This document shows, piece after piece, positions 7,845 to 17,091 of a stretch of DNA of 64,000 nt (the stretch's first letter is position 1; every line of letters starts with the position of its first letter). The position numbers and the translations under genes are program-made. This DNA is from Frankia sp. AgB1.9 (GTDB taxonomy: Bacteria; Actinomycetota; Actinomycetes; Frankiales; Frankiaceae): contig NZ_JADWYX010000010.1 in the NCBI RefSeq assembly GCF_016786355.1, forward strand, positions 48,373 to 112,372, written 5' to 3'. A model generated the notes under the pieces. It was not told the origin of the DNA. It worked only from the letters and a program-made list of their open reading frames with translations, and made no database searches.

Positions 7845-9133
7845 GCACCACCGAGGTCGCTACCCCCGTCAACCCGGAGCCTGCCGCCCCGTTGGCCAAG
7901 GGAACCGCGCCTGTACCAGCCACGGACCCGGGCCTGGTCGACTACGGGCGCAACTACGTCAGCCGGGTTCGCGGCGGCGACATGGGCGCGCTGCCGGCCG
8001 TCCTCGGTCTCCTGGTGCTGTGCGTCGCGTTCGCGATCCTGCGCTCGCGCTTCGTGTCGGCCATCAACTTCGCCAACCTCTTCACCCAGGGCGCGGCGGT
8101 CACCGTCATCGCGATTGGTCTGATCTTCGTCCTGCTACTGGGTGAGATCGACCTGTCGGCCGGTTTCGCGTCGGGCGTCTGCGCCGCGGTGATGGCGACC
8201 CTGACCGCCCAGCACGGCCAGTCGTGGATCGTGTCGATCCTCGCTGGGATCGGCACCGGGGTCGTGATCGGTCTCGTGCTCGGGTTCCTGGTCGCGAGGG
8301 TCGGTATCCCCTCCTTCGTGGTGACCCTGGCCGCGTTCCTCGCCTTCCAGGGCACGGTCCTGCTGATCATCGGTAACGGCGGGAACATCTCGATCAGGGA
8401 CAAGACCCTGGTCGCGATCTCGAACAAGAACCTTCCCGTCTACGGCGGCTGGATCCTTTTCGCGGTGGTGGTGCTCGGCTTCGGCGCCACCCAGCTGCTT
8501 CGGGCCCTCGGGCGCCGGCGCGGCGGCCTGTCGGCCGACCCGATGTCGGTGATCGCCCTGCGCACGGGTTCGCTGGCCGTGCTCGGCGGGCTCGCGGTCT
8601 ACGTGCTCAACAAGGAGCGCTCGCGGACCGCGATCGTCTCGCTCAAGGGCGTCCCCATCGTGGTCCCGGTGATCCTGGTGCTGGTCGTCGTGGGCACGTA
8701 CGTGCTCAACCGCACCTCCTACGGTCGGCACATCTACGCGGTCGGCGGCAATGCCGAGGCCGCGCGCCGCGCCGGCATCAACGTGGTCGCGATCCGGATC
8801 TCCTGCTTCGTCATCTGCTCGTCGATGGCCGCGGTCGGCGGCATCATCGCCGCGTCCCGGGCCACCTCGGTCGACCCGAACGCCGGCGGCAGCAACACCC
8901 TGCTGTACGCGGTCGGCGCTGCCGTCATCGGTGGCACCAGCCTCTTCGGCGGCAAGGGCCGGATCATCGACGCCGTCCTCGGTGGCGCCGTGGTCGCGGT
9001 GATCGACAACGGCATGGGCCTGATGGGGTACAGCGCCGGCGTCAAGTTCGTCGTCACCGGCTGCGTCCTCGCCGTCGCCGCCAGCGTCGACGCGCTGAGC
9101 CGCAAGCGCGCCGCGTCCACCGGTCGCCTCTGA
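7841..9133 (+). CDS. xylH: Xylose ABC transporter permease
   Basis: Membrane component of the importer, 430 residues with about ten hydrophobic segments. It contains the BPD_transp_2 loop EIDLSAGFASG near residue 100 and the cytoplasmic coupling loop YAVGGNAEAARRAGI. The N-terminal ~35 residues are Pro/Ala-rich and cytoplasmic. ATG 7841 overlaps the xylG TGA and follows GGAGGAGCGGC, indicating translational coupling. The family also moves ribose and other pentoses; xylose is assigned from the xyl neighbours. Confidence 0.92.
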   Translation: MSTTEVATPVNPEPAAPLAKGTAPVPATDPGLVDYGRNYVSRVRGGDMGALPAVLGLLVLCVAFAILRSRFVSAINFANLFTQGAAVTVIAIGLIFVLLLGEIDLSAGFASGVCAAVMATLTAQHGQSWIVSILAGIGTGVVIGLVLGFLVARVGIPSFVVTLAAFLAFQGTVLLIIGNGGNISIRDKTLVAISNKNLPVYGGWILFAVVVLGFGATQLLRALGRRRGGLSADPMSVIALRTGSLAVLGGLAVYVLNKERSRTAIVSLKGVPIVVPVILVLVVVGTYVLNRTSYGRHIYAVGGNAEAARRAGINVVAIRISCFVICSSMAAVGGIIAASRATSVDPNAGGSNTLLYAVGAAVIGGTSLFGGKGRIIDAVLGGAVVAVIDNGMGLMGYSAGVKFVVTGCVLAVAASVDALSRKRAASTGRL

Positions 9134-9152
9134 CCCACCGCTTCACCGTCCG

Positions 9153-9187
9153 AGACCCCGGCGCCAGCAGTCACGGCGCCGGGGTCT
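9153..9187 (+). terminator. Terminator after xylFGH
   Basis: A perfect 13-bp stem (AGACCCCGGCGCC / GGCGCCGGGGTCT) with a 9-nt loop lies 20 bp after the xylH stop and before tRNA-Glu. It is the natural end of the xyl transport operon. Confidence 0.75.
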
Positions 9188-9323
9188 TCGGCGTACGACC
9201 CGCGGACGATCCGGGACGAGCCCGGCGGCCGGGACGCGTTTGGCGAGGGGCCTCGCCGTCCCCTATGCTTGCCCGGACCTCGCGGGCGGTTTGGCTACGT
9301 GCCGCGACGGTTCGGAACTCCCG

Positions 9324-9396
9324 GCCCCCATCGTCTAGTGGCCCAGGACGCCGCCCTTTCAAGGCGGTAGCACGGGTTCGAATCCCGTTGGGGGTA
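9324..9396 (+). tRNA. tRNA-Glu (TTC)
   Basis: A full cloverleaf is visible. The acceptor stem GCCCCCA pairs with TGGGGGT including a G-U first pair, and discriminator A follows. The anticodon arm is CCGCC-CTTTCAA-GGCGG with anticodon TTC, and the T arm has GGTTCGAATCC. CCA is not encoded. A hairpin lies about 60 nt downstream. Confidence 0.95.
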
Positions 9397-9454
9397 CACG
9401 CCGACTCTCTGTGCTCGCCGCCTTCGGCGGCTTCGCCGGGGCCGCGATGTCTGC

Positions 9455-9474
9455 CCGGGGGGACGACCCCCCGG
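9455..9474 (+). terminator. Hairpin downstream of tRNA-Glu
   Basis: CCGGGGGG pairs with CCCCCCGG over a 4-nt loop and is followed by a C-rich run. A second short hairpin (GTCGAGC/GCTCGAC) follows at about 9484-9500. Either could end the tRNA transcript before the TIR-WD40 gene. Confidence 0.45.
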
Positions 9475-9614
9475 ACCCCCCGATGTCGAGCTTCGCTCGA
9501 CCTCTCGGGATCACCGACGAATCCTTTGTCGCTCCCGGACTCCCACGCGATGTTGCTCCGGGGAGGCTGACGAACCTAGGACTTCTCAGGGCTTAGCTGG
9601 CAGGCTGTCGGCGT

Positions 9615-12600
9615 ATGGGGGTGGATCCGGGGGTCCCACCAGCCGGGGGCATTGTCGGAGCTTCGGCGGCCGGTACGTCGCCGTCGATGGATTTCTTCAT
9701 CTCCTACGCCGCCCAGGATCGCGGCTGGGCGGAGTGGATCGCCTGGGAGCTGGAGGACGCCGGCTATCAGGTCGTCATCGACGCGTGGGACTTCACGCCG
9801 GGATCGAACGCCGTCGGGGAGATGAACCGCGCCGCGACGACAGCGGCGCGAATGCTGGTGGTTCTGTCGAACGTCTATCTGACCTCGGCTTATCAGGAAG
9901 CAGAGTGGCAGCTCGCCTGGCTGGCGGATCCGTCCGCCGCGGGCCGCCGGCTACTGACGGCACGGGTTGAGGACTGTTCTCGGCCGGGACTTCTGGGTCG
10001 ACTGGTCGGCGTGGACCTATTCGGGGTGCCACAGGATGTGGCCCAACGGCGGTTGCTGACCGCGGCGGCCGGATCCAGAGACAAGCCCGTCCGTCGTCCG
10101 ACGTTCGTGGGTCGTGCCGGTGCCGCTGAGCCCAATCGGCCAGCAGGCTTTCCTGGGCCGGTTGGGAGCTGGGAAGCGGTCTGGCAGCCGGGGCGGTCGC
10201 CGTTCCCGGGCCTCGACGCGTTCGACGCGACCAGGGCTGCGGTGTTCAAAGGCCGTGAAGCCGACACCCAGCGGCTGGTGGACAGCCTGCGCGACCGGCC
10301 GGCCGGCCGGGGCGAGCTGCTGGTGGTGGTCGGTCCGTCCGGGTGTGGGAAGTCCTCGCTGGTCGGCGCGGGCCTCGTCCCCACGGTGGCGGAGGATCCT
10401 GACTGGTTGGTGACCTCGCCCATGGTTCCGGGCGGTCAGCCGCTGGCGGCCCTGGCCGGGGTGCTGGTGGACACCCGCCTGCGGTCTGGCCAGCGGTGGT
10501 CGGTCTCGAAGCTGGCCGCTCTGCTGGACCGACCCGATGTGGTGACCGAGGTTGTCCGGGAGTTGCTCGCGGTCGGTCAGGCACGGCGGTTGCTGATAGT
10601 CATCGACCAGGCCGAGGAGATGCTGACCCCTGCCGTCAGTGCGCAGGCACGGGCGCAGTTCCTCGGCGTACTGGCCGCAGCGGCCGCCGGTCCGGTGAGT
10701 CTGGTGGCCACGCTTCGGTCGGAGTATCTCGACCGGCTTCTCGTCGACACAGCCAGAGCTGGGCTGCGGGTCCGGACGGAGGCCCTGCAGCCATTGGCCC
10801 GCGACCTGCTCCCGCTCGTGATCGCCGGGCCGGCCCGGCTGGCGGGACTGGACGTCGAAGCTGAGCTGATCGCCCAGATGGTGGCCGATACCGGAGATGG
10901 GGACGGACTACCGCATCTCGCCTACACCTTGGCTCAGCTGTATACCCAGGCACAGCGGACAAGGACCAGCGCATTGACGGGAGCGCTGTATCAGGCGGTC
11001 GGCGGCGTGCGCGGCGCGCTCGTCAGACATGCGGACACGGCGTTGGCCGAGTCGGTCGCCGCCACCGGCTCCAGCGAGCAGCAGATTCTTGCGAACCTCC
11101 TGCATCTCGTCCACGTGGATGGTGAGGGGCGTCCGACGCGGCGCCGGGTCCGTCTGGACGATCTGCCTGGTTCGGTGCGCGCGACCATGGTCCCGTTCGT
11201 GACCGGACGACTGCTCACCATCGACGCGGTGCCAGGGGGCCCGGCGACGGTCGGCGTCACGCATGAGGCGCTGCTGTCGGTCTGGCCGGCGCTGCGTACT
11301 GCTCTCGTCGACCACTCCGACGCACTCCGCGCGGCCCGCGCCGTCGAGCAGTCCGCACTGGAATGGCAGCGCGCCAACCGGGCTGAGCACTATCTCTGGG
11401 ACGCCGACCGGCTCGTGGCCGCACGTGTGAGCCTGCCTGCGGTCGATGGTGCCGACGACGATCCAGGCCCGATCGGCCTGTCACTCACCGCGCAGGCGTT
11501 TATCGCCGAGACTCGGCGCCGCGTCGAGTCCGCGCGTGCCCGCCGCCGGCGGCTGGTGACCCGCGTGATCAGTGCGCTGTCCGTGTTGCTCGTCGCGGCG
11601 CTGGTGGCCACGGGTCTCGCTGTCGTCCAGCGCCATCGGGCCGTCGACCAGCGGGCACAGGCCGTGCATCAGCAGACGGTCGCGACCGCCCGCGGCCTCG
11701 TCGCCCAGGCAGACCAAGCTCGAAGCAGCGACCCGCTTCGCGCCCTCCGGATGGGCCTCGCCGCCGAAAAATTGGACCCGACTCCCGAGACCCGAGCCGG
11801 CCTTGCCGACACTCTGGCCGAAACCCCGTGGATCGCCGGCCTGGAGGATGACCAGGCCGTCTCCACCGTGGCGTTCAGTCCTGACAGCCGCACCCTTGCC
11901 ACCGCCTCCTGGGGAGACGAAAAGCACGGCCGGTGGCGATTGTGGGACGTCGCCGATCCGCACGCTCCGGCCCGCCTCTCCAGCATCGATGACGACCAGG
12001 ACGTCGCCGCGGTCGCGTTCAGTCCTGACGGCCGCACTCTCGCCACCGCCTCCGGAGCCGAGGACCAGAACCAGGCCGCCATCGGCCGATTGCGCCTCTG
12101 GGACGTGACGAACCCGCGCTCCCCCGTCCGTCTCGCCAGTATCGACGATGACCAGCAAATGAATGCGGTTGTGTTCAGTCCCGACGGTCTTACGGTCGCG
12201 ACCGCCACCGCCACCGCCACCGGCGCCCAAACGGGCGCCGCCGCCACCGGCCGGTTCCGGCTGTGGGATGTCTCGAATCCGCGCAATCCGGCCCGCCTCG
12301 CGAGCATCGGCGACGACCAGCCGGGAAATGCGGTCGCGTTCAGCCCGGACGGGCGGACCCTCGCCACCGGCACCAGCGGCCAGTCCGAAGACGCCGCGGC
12401 CGGCCGCCTGCGGCTCTGGGACGTGGCCAACCCGCGAGCGCCCACCCGCCTCGCCAGCGTCGACGACGACGGCGAGGTCACGGCGGTCGCGTTCAGCCCG
12501 GACGGCCACGATCTCGCGTCCACCGCGTGGAACGACGGGGTCCGGCTCTGGAGTGTCACGGACGGCCGCTCGCCGGTTCCGGCCGCGAGGATTGGGGCCG

Positions 12601-14087
12601 GGACGAACATGACGGCGTTCGCGTTCAGTCCCGATGGTCGGACTATCGCGACCACCATAGGTAACAGCTCTGGCGGCAATGACGGCCAGTTTCAACTCTG
12701 GGACATCACCGACCAGCAAGCACCGAAACCCCTCGCGAACGCCGACGACGATCAGTTCCTCACCGCGGTCGCGTTCAGCCCCGACGGCCGAAGCATCGCC
12801 ACAAGTAGCTTTAGTCTCGCCAGCGGTGGCCGAACCCGACTGCGTGACACCTCCGGTGGGCACCTGCGCGCCGCTGTCTTCGGCATTGACGACGAACCGG
12901 ACCCGCCTGACGCGGCGATCCGAGAGACGACGGCGGTCGCCTTCAGCCCCGACGGTCGGACTGTCGCCTCGGCCTCAGCTGATGACTCCGTGGGCCGAGA
13001 CGAGGGGGAGCTGCAGTTTTGGAATGGCGCTGACCGGCACAAGCTGGTCCGCCTGGCTGGCAGGCGCGACGAGCAGACCCTCTACGCGGTCGCTTTCAGC
13101 CCTGACGGGCGCGTCCTTGCTTCTGCCGGTGACCGTACGAGGCAAGGGAAGAATGGGCCGGAGAGCGCAGGTGGTCTGGTGCGGCTGTGGGCGGTAGGCG
13201 ACCCGCGCAAGCCCGCCCTCCTCGCCACCGTTGACGACGACGACCAGGCCGTCGCCGGGGTCGCGTTCAGCCCGGACGGCCGGACGCTGGCCACCGTTAC
13301 CTACCGCCTCAATATCGGTGGGCGCTTGCGGCTGTGGGACATCGCCAACCCACGCGTGCCGTCGCTTCTCGTCAGCATTGACGATGACCAGGTGATGGCG
13401 GGCGTCGCGTTCAGTCGGAACGGTCGCGTCCTCATCACCGTTAGCGGTGAGACCGTCAATGGGTCGTCTGGTTCCGGCGGCCAGCTGCGGCTCTGGGACG
13501 TCACCAACCCGCGCGCGCCGCGTCGCACCGCCAATATCGACGACGGCCAGGGATTTACCGCGGTCGCCGTCAGCCCGGACGGCCATACCATCGCGACCAC
13601 GACCGACACCGAGGAGCCCGGCGATGAGGTCGGCGGCCGGCTGCAGATCTGGGACCTCACCCATCCGGGCAGGCCCACCCGCTTGGGCAGCGCCGATGAC
13701 GACCAGAGCTTCACTGCCGTCACGTTCAGCCCCGACGGCCGAACTATCGCGACCACCAGTAGCAGCGAGAACCAGGGCACCGACAATACCGGCGGCCGGC
13801 TGCGGCTCTGGGACGTCACCGACCCCCACGTGCCGGCCCGCACCGCCAGCGTCGACGCGAAATACAGCGTGTTGACGGCCGTGTTCAGCCCGGATGGCCG
13901 CACCCTCGTTACCAGTACGGATACTGGTGACGGTTTCAGCCAGCTGTCATTGTGGGACGCCGACTGGACCGTTCATCTCAGCGGTCACATCGACAGCTGG
14001 GCCTGCGGGGCCGCGGGCCGCGGGATGACCCCGCAGGAATGGGCGGGCGCCGCGCCGGGAATCGCCTACCAACAGACGTGCCCGTAG
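9615..14087 (+). CDS. TIR - STAND NTPase - WD40 repeat protein
   Basis: A 1490-residue multidomain signalling protein. Residues ~25-150 form a TIR domain (FFISYAAQDRGWAEWIAWEL, then SAYQEAEWQLAW with E95/E97 near the position expected for an NADase glutamate). Residues ~200-600 are a P-loop NTPase of the nSTAND type: entry motif FPGLDAF, Walker A GPSGCGKSS near 240-248, Walker B LLIVIDQAEEM near 330. A membrane-spanning or hydrophobic helix lies at ~646-672. Residues ~742-1453 hold 14 WD-type repeats with consensus AVAFSPDGRTLAT...GRLRLWDVTNP and a recurrent IDDDQ between blades, enough for two seven-bladed propellers. The C-terminus MTPQEWAGAAPGIAYQQTCP is typical of such proteins. It is a single gene beside tRNA-Glu, convergent with the SDR gene. 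A sensor-effector or immune role is inferred. Confidence 0.93.
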   Translation: MGVDPGVPPAGGIVGASAAGTSPSMDFFISYAAQDRGWAEWIAWELEDAGYQVVIDAWDFTPGSNAVGEMNRAATTAARMLVVLSNVYLTSAYQEAEWQLAWLADPSAAGRRLLTARVEDCSRPGLLGRLVGVDLFGVPQDVAQRRLLTAAAGSRDKPVRRPTFVGRAGAAEPNRPAGFPGPVGSWEAVWQPGRSPFPGLDAFDATRAAVFKGREADTQRLVDSLRDRPAGRGELLVVVGPSGCGKSSLVGAGLVPTVAEDPDWLVTSPMVPGGQPLAALAGVLVDTRLRSGQRWSVSKLAALLDRPDVVTEVVRELLAVGQARRLLIVIDQAEEMLTPAVSAQARAQFLGVLAAAAAGPVSLVATLRSEYLDRLLVDTARAGLRVRTEALQPLARDLLPLVIAGPARLAGLDVEAELIAQMVADTGDGDGLPHLAYTLAQLYTQAQRTRTSALTGALYQAVGGVRGALVRHADTALAESVAATGSSEQQILANLLHLVHVDGEGRPTRRRVRLDDLPGSVRATMVPFVTGRLLTIDAVPGGPATVGVTHEALLSVWPALRTALVDHSDALRAARAVEQSALEWQRANRAEHYLWDADRLVAARVSLPAVDGADDDPGPIGLSLTAQAFIAETRRRVESARARRRRLVTRVISALSVLLVAALVATGLAVVQRHRAVDQRAQAVHQQTVATARGLVAQADQARSSDPLRALRMGLAAEKLDPTPETRAGLADTLAETPWIAGLEDDQAVSTVAFSPDSRTLATASWGDEKHGRWRLWDVADPHAPARLSSIDDDQDVAAVAFSPDGRTLATASGAEDQNQAAIGRLRLWDVTNPRSPVRLASIDDDQQMNAVVFSPDGLTVATATATATGAQTGAAATGRFRLWDVSNPRNPARLASIGDDQPGNAVAFSPDGRTLATGTSGQSEDAAAGRLRLWDVANPRAPTRLASVDDDGEVTAVAFSPDGHDLASTAWNDGVRLWSVTDGRSPVPAARIGAGTNMTAFAFSPDGRTIATTIGNSSGGNDGQFQLWDITDQQAPKPLANADDDQFLTAVAFSPDGRSIATSSFSLASGGRTRLRDTSGGHLRAAVFGIDDEPDPPDAAIRETTAVAFSPDGRTVASASADDSVGRDEGELQFWNGADRHKLVRLAGRRDEQTLYAVAFSPDGRVLASAGDRTRQGKNGPESAGGLVRLWAVGDPRKPALLATVDDDDQAVAGVAFSPDGRTLATVTYRLNIGGRLRLWDIANPRVPSLLVSIDDDQVMAGVAFSRNGRVLITVSGETVNGSSGSGGQLRLWDVTNPRAPRRTANIDDGQGFTAVAVSPDGHTIATTTDTEEPGDEVGGRLQIWDLTHPGRPTRLGSADDDQSFTAVTFSPDGRTIATTSSSENQGTDNTGGRLRLWDVTDPHVPARTASVDAKYSVLTAVFSPDGRTLVTSTDTGDGFSQLSLWDADWTVHLSGHIDSWACGAAGRGMTPQEWAGAAPGIAYQQTCP

Positions 14088-14095
14088 ACCTCCGG

Positions 14096-14914
14096 TCAGG
14101 CGAGCTGGGTTCCCCCGTCCACGGAGAGAACCTGGCCGGTGATGAACGCGGCCGCGTCGCAGGCGAGGTAGACGGCGGCGGCGCCGATCTCGGCGGGGTA
14201 GGCGGTCTGGCGCTGGAGCAGGGTGCGACGGCCGATCGAGTGGAGCTGTTCGGCCCGGGTCGCGGCGAGGCGCGCGAAGACCCCGTTGGGGTGCCACCGA
14301 CTTCCTGAGCTGGCGGCCTGTTCGGCGTCCTGCGGGAGGGTGCCGTAGGGCGCGATGGCGTTCACGGTGATGCCGTGCTGGCCGACCTCCTTGGCCAGGA
14401 CCTTGGTGAACGCGTGCACCGCGCCCTTCATCGCCGAGTACACCGCGAGCAACGGGTCGCCGACGATTCCCGAGGTCGAGCCGATGTTGATGATCCGCCC
14501 GCTTCCGCGCCCGATCATCCCGGGGAGCACCGCGTGGGTGCAGTTCAGCGTGCTCGTGAAGTTCAGCGCGACGTCCCGCTCCCAGGTCGCGGGATCCGAG
14601 TCGACGAACGCGTCCATGTCGACATTGCCGCCGACGTTGTTGACCAGCACGTCGATCCCGCCGAACCGTTCGCCGACGGCGGCGACGACGGCCTCCACCT
14701 GGGCGCGGTCGGTGACGTCGGCGGCCTGCCACAGCACGTCCTTGGCGCCCTGCTTCAGCAACTGCTCGCAGACCCGTCGGCCCTGCGCCTCGTCGCGGCC
14801 GACGATGACGACGCCGGCCGCCTCCTCGGCGAACGCGAGCGCGATCGCCCGGCCGATATTGGCATTGCCGCCGGTGACCACCACCGTGCGGCCAGCTAAC
14901 CCGGTCTTCACCAT
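14096..14914 (-). CDS. SDR-family NAD(P)-dependent oxidoreductase
   Basis: A classical short-chain dehydrogenase of 272 residues acting on an unknown hydroxyl or keto substrate. Cofactor motif TGGNANIG (14-21), the NNVGG motif (92-96), catalytic S146, Y159 and K163 (YSAMK), and a C-terminal ITGQVLSVDGGTQL are present. A ~35-residue variable stretch before the C-terminal helix, rich in A/R, is likely the substrate loop. It is the last gene of a three-gene minus-strand operon with a zinc dehydrogenase (10-nt gap) and a sugar isomerase family protein, so a role in polyol or sugar-acid breakdown is likely. Confidence 0.9.
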   Translation of the reverse strand: MVKTGLAGRTVVVTGGNANIGRAIALAFAEEAAGVVIVGRDEAQGRRVCEQLLKQGAKDVLWQAADVTDRAQVEAVVAAVGERFGGIDVLVNNVGGNVDMDAFVDSDPATWERDVALNFTSTLNCTHAVLPGMIGRGSGRIINIGSTSGIVGDPLLAVYSAMKGAVHAFTKVLAKEVGQHGITVNAIAPYGTLPQDAEQAASSGSRWHPNGVFARLAATRAEQLHSIGRRTLLQRQTAYPAEIGAAAVYLACDAAAFITGQVLSVDGGTQLA

Positions 14915-14924
14915 GCTCTCCTTC

Positions 14925-15983
14925 TCAGCTGGTCGGGAGGTCGACGAGGATCTTCAGACGACGGCCGGCCCGCAGGTCGTCGAAGACCTCGCGCAGTTCG
15001 CCGAGACCGACCTGTTCGACCCAGCCCTTTGTCGGAAAGGCCCCGCCGGCCATGAGGTCGATCACCTGGGCGAAGACGCCGGGGGCATATCCCAGTGAAC
15101 CGGTCAGCTCGATCTCCGAACGGGTCAGCACCCACGGAGTGAAGGAGACCGCCTGCCCTGAGAAGGCGATGCCGACGTACCGCCCGCGGGCCCGGAGAAC
15201 GGCGGGAGCCGCCGCGAAGGTGGCGGCGGCGCCGGCACAGTCCACCGCGACGTCGACTCCCCGACCCGCCGTGCGGCGGCGCACCTCGTCCGCCACGTCC
15301 GTGGCTTCCGGGTCGAGGACGTCGGCGACACCGAGCGCGGCGATCGCCGCTCGCCGGGCGGGCGCCGGCTCGACGAGAAGAATGTCCTCGACCCCGACGG
15401 CGCGCAGGCCGAACATGACGCCGATCCCGATCGGCCCGGCTCCGAACACCACAGCGGACTGGCCCGGTTCGATGCGGGAGCGAAGTACCCCGTTGAACGC
15501 CACCGACATGGGCTCCACGAGGGCGCCCTCGGCCAGCGACATCGATGCCGGAAGGCGATGCACCATCGTCGCCGGCACGACCGTGAATCCGGACAGCCCA
15601 CCGCCGTGCGAGCAGATCCCGTGCGTCATCACCAGCCGGCACAGCTGCGGCAGCCCGGCGAGGCAGCGGTCGCACTCGCCACAGGAGTAAAGGGGCTCGA
15701 CGCAGACCCGGTCTCCGACGGCGACGTCGGCGACGTCCGTGCCGATCGCGGCGACGACCCCGGCGAACTCGTGACCCATGACCTGGGGAAGGACGCCGCC
15801 GGTCAGCGGGTGTGGCACCGTCGTGCACGCCCGTGGACCGGCGAAGAACTCGGCCAGGTCTGTACCGCACAGGCCGTTGTGGGCCACGGCCAGCTTCACC
15901 TCGCCCGCTCCCAGTTCCGGTTCGGGTACCTCCTCGATCCGGATGTCCTGCGGGCCGTGCAATCTTGCCGCGATCATGTCCAC
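14925..15983 (-). CDS. Zinc-dependent alcohol/polyol dehydrogenase
   Basis: A medium-chain dehydrogenase of 352 residues in the 2,3-butanediol/sorbitol dehydrogenase group. Catalytic zinc ligands C39, H71, E72 and E157, structural zinc cysteines C101, C104, C107 and C115, and the Rossmann motif GAGPIG (181-186) are all visible, so it should be active. It is the middle gene of the SDR operon, 26 bp downstream of the TIM-barrel gene. The substrate is not readable from sequence; butanediol-, sorbitol- or threonine-type alcohols are the family options. Confidence 0.9.
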   Translation of the reverse strand: MDMIAARLHGPQDIRIEEVPEPELGAGEVKLAVAHNGLCGTDLAEFFAGPRACTTVPHPLTGGVLPQVMGHEFAGVVAAIGTDVADVAVGDRVCVEPLYSCGECDRCLAGLPQLCRLVMTHGICSHGGGLSGFTVVPATMVHRLPASMSLAEGALVEPMSVAFNGVLRSRIEPGQSAVVFGAGPIGIGVMFGLRAVGVEDILLVEPAPARRAAIAALGVADVLDPEATDVADEVRRRTAGRGVDVAVDCAGAAATFAAAPAVLRARGRYVGIAFSGQAVSFTPWVLTRSEIELTGSLGYAPGVFAQVIDLMAGGAFPTKGWVEQVGLGELREVFDDLRAGRRLKILVDLPTS

Positions 15984-16009
15984 CGCCTCACGAATGGGTC
16001 GTCGGGTGC

Positions 16010-16849
16010 CTACGAGCGGGCTTTACGGACCAGCTCCCGGACCCGGTCCCGGGCGAGCAGGGCCGCTTCTGCCGGCGGCATCGCCGCGGTGACCGGCGAG
16101 ATGACCTCAGGCCCTATCGACCGAAGGGCGCCCAACTGGTCGAGCGTGCCCAGCAGCCGGCCGAGGTCGAAACAGCCGTCACCCGGCAGCAGCCGATGGA
16201 ACGTGTCCTGAGCGAGGCTGCCCTGGATCTCGGCGGCCCCGTCGGCGACCTGCACCGTGAATATCCGGTCGCCGGGAAGCGCCTCCAGCGCGCCGAAATC
16301 GGGGTTTCCCCGAAAGAAGTGCCAGGTGTCGAGGACCAGGCCACCATTGGCCCGGTCGGCCGCCTGGACGATGGCCGCGGCGCTCGGCAGGTCGCCGATG
16401 GCCATGATCGGCATGAACTCCAGCTGCACCCGGACGCCGAACTCGGCCGCGCGGTCGCACAGGGTCCCGAAGGATGCCGCGACCTCCTCGACGGGCAGGT
16501 CGCAGGTCGGCCGGGAGAAGACCGTCAGCGACACCGGCCGCAGGGCCTCGCACAGTTCCAGCACCTCGTCCGCCGTGAACGCGACGGAGCGCGCCACGGT
16601 GAAAGGCTCGCCGTCATACCAGTTCGCCAGTCCGTCCAGCACGATCTCGAGTCCCGCGTCACGCAGCCGGCGGCCCAGCTCGACCGGCGAAATGCCTGCC
16701 TCCTGGGCCAGGACCACGTCGAGCGGGCTCAGCGACAGCTGACCGAAGCCACCGGCCGTCGCGGCGTCGATTCGGCCCTCAAGCGGGCTCTGCAGGCCGA
16801 CGGTCCCGGACCACAGGACCCAGTCGATGTCACCCAGCGCCTCGGCCAT
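16010..16849 (-). CDS. Sugar phosphate isomerase/epimerase family protein (TIM barrel)
   Basis: An AP-endonuclease-2-type TIM barrel of 279 residues, the family of hydroxypyruvate isomerase, inosose dehydratase and related enzymes. Metal-site candidates are the Glu of VQLEFMP, the Asp/His of LVLDTWHFF and the Asp of VQVADGA. ATG 16849 is preceded by AGGGGAGG; the frame stays open to 17143, but the upstream part does not look like the family. It is the first gene of the operon with the zinc dehydrogenase and SDR, divergent from the adenine methylase. Confidence 0.85.
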   Translation of the reverse strand: MAEALGDIDWVLWSGTVGLQSPLEGRIDAATAGGFGQLSLSPLDVVLAQEAGISPVELGRRLRDAGLEIVLDGLANWYDGEPFTVARSVAFTADEVLELCEALRPVSLTVFSRPTCDLPVEEVAASFGTLCDRAAEFGVRVQLEFMPIMAIGDLPSAAAIVQAADRANGGLVLDTWHFFRGNPDFGALEALPGDRIFTVQVADGAAEIQGSLAQDTFHRLLPGDGCFDLGRLLGTLDQLGALRSIGPEVISPVTAAMPPAEAALLARDRVRELVRKARS

Positions 16850-17091
16850 CAGCCTCCCCTTCCGGATTCGACGGTGCGGCTGACGGCGCGAACCAGGAAG
16901 GCCCACCGAACGCTTCCTAGTGCGATCGCCGGTCGCATCTTCTGCGGGAACCCTACGCCGAATACCGTTCTCAGTGTCACTCTTGACACCGAGGATCAGG
17001 CTGTGATCGAAGGCAGCAAGCGGCGGCGCGGCAGCGCCGGCGACGACCGGAGGCGCCGGGACCGGGGTGGTGGGCCGGTAGGCTGCCGCGT

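Noticed and set aside
11481-13829. Minus-strand open frames of 460, 336 and 284 codons within the WD-repeat region
   Set aside because: Their apparent repeats simply mirror the WD repeats on the plus strand; no independent motif.
14280-14293. CCCGTTGGGG match to the 3' end of tRNA-Glu, suggesting an attachment site bounding the TIR-WD40 gene
   Set aside because: Only 10 nt, inside the conserved SDR coding sequence, with no integrase nearby; chance is the simpler explanation.
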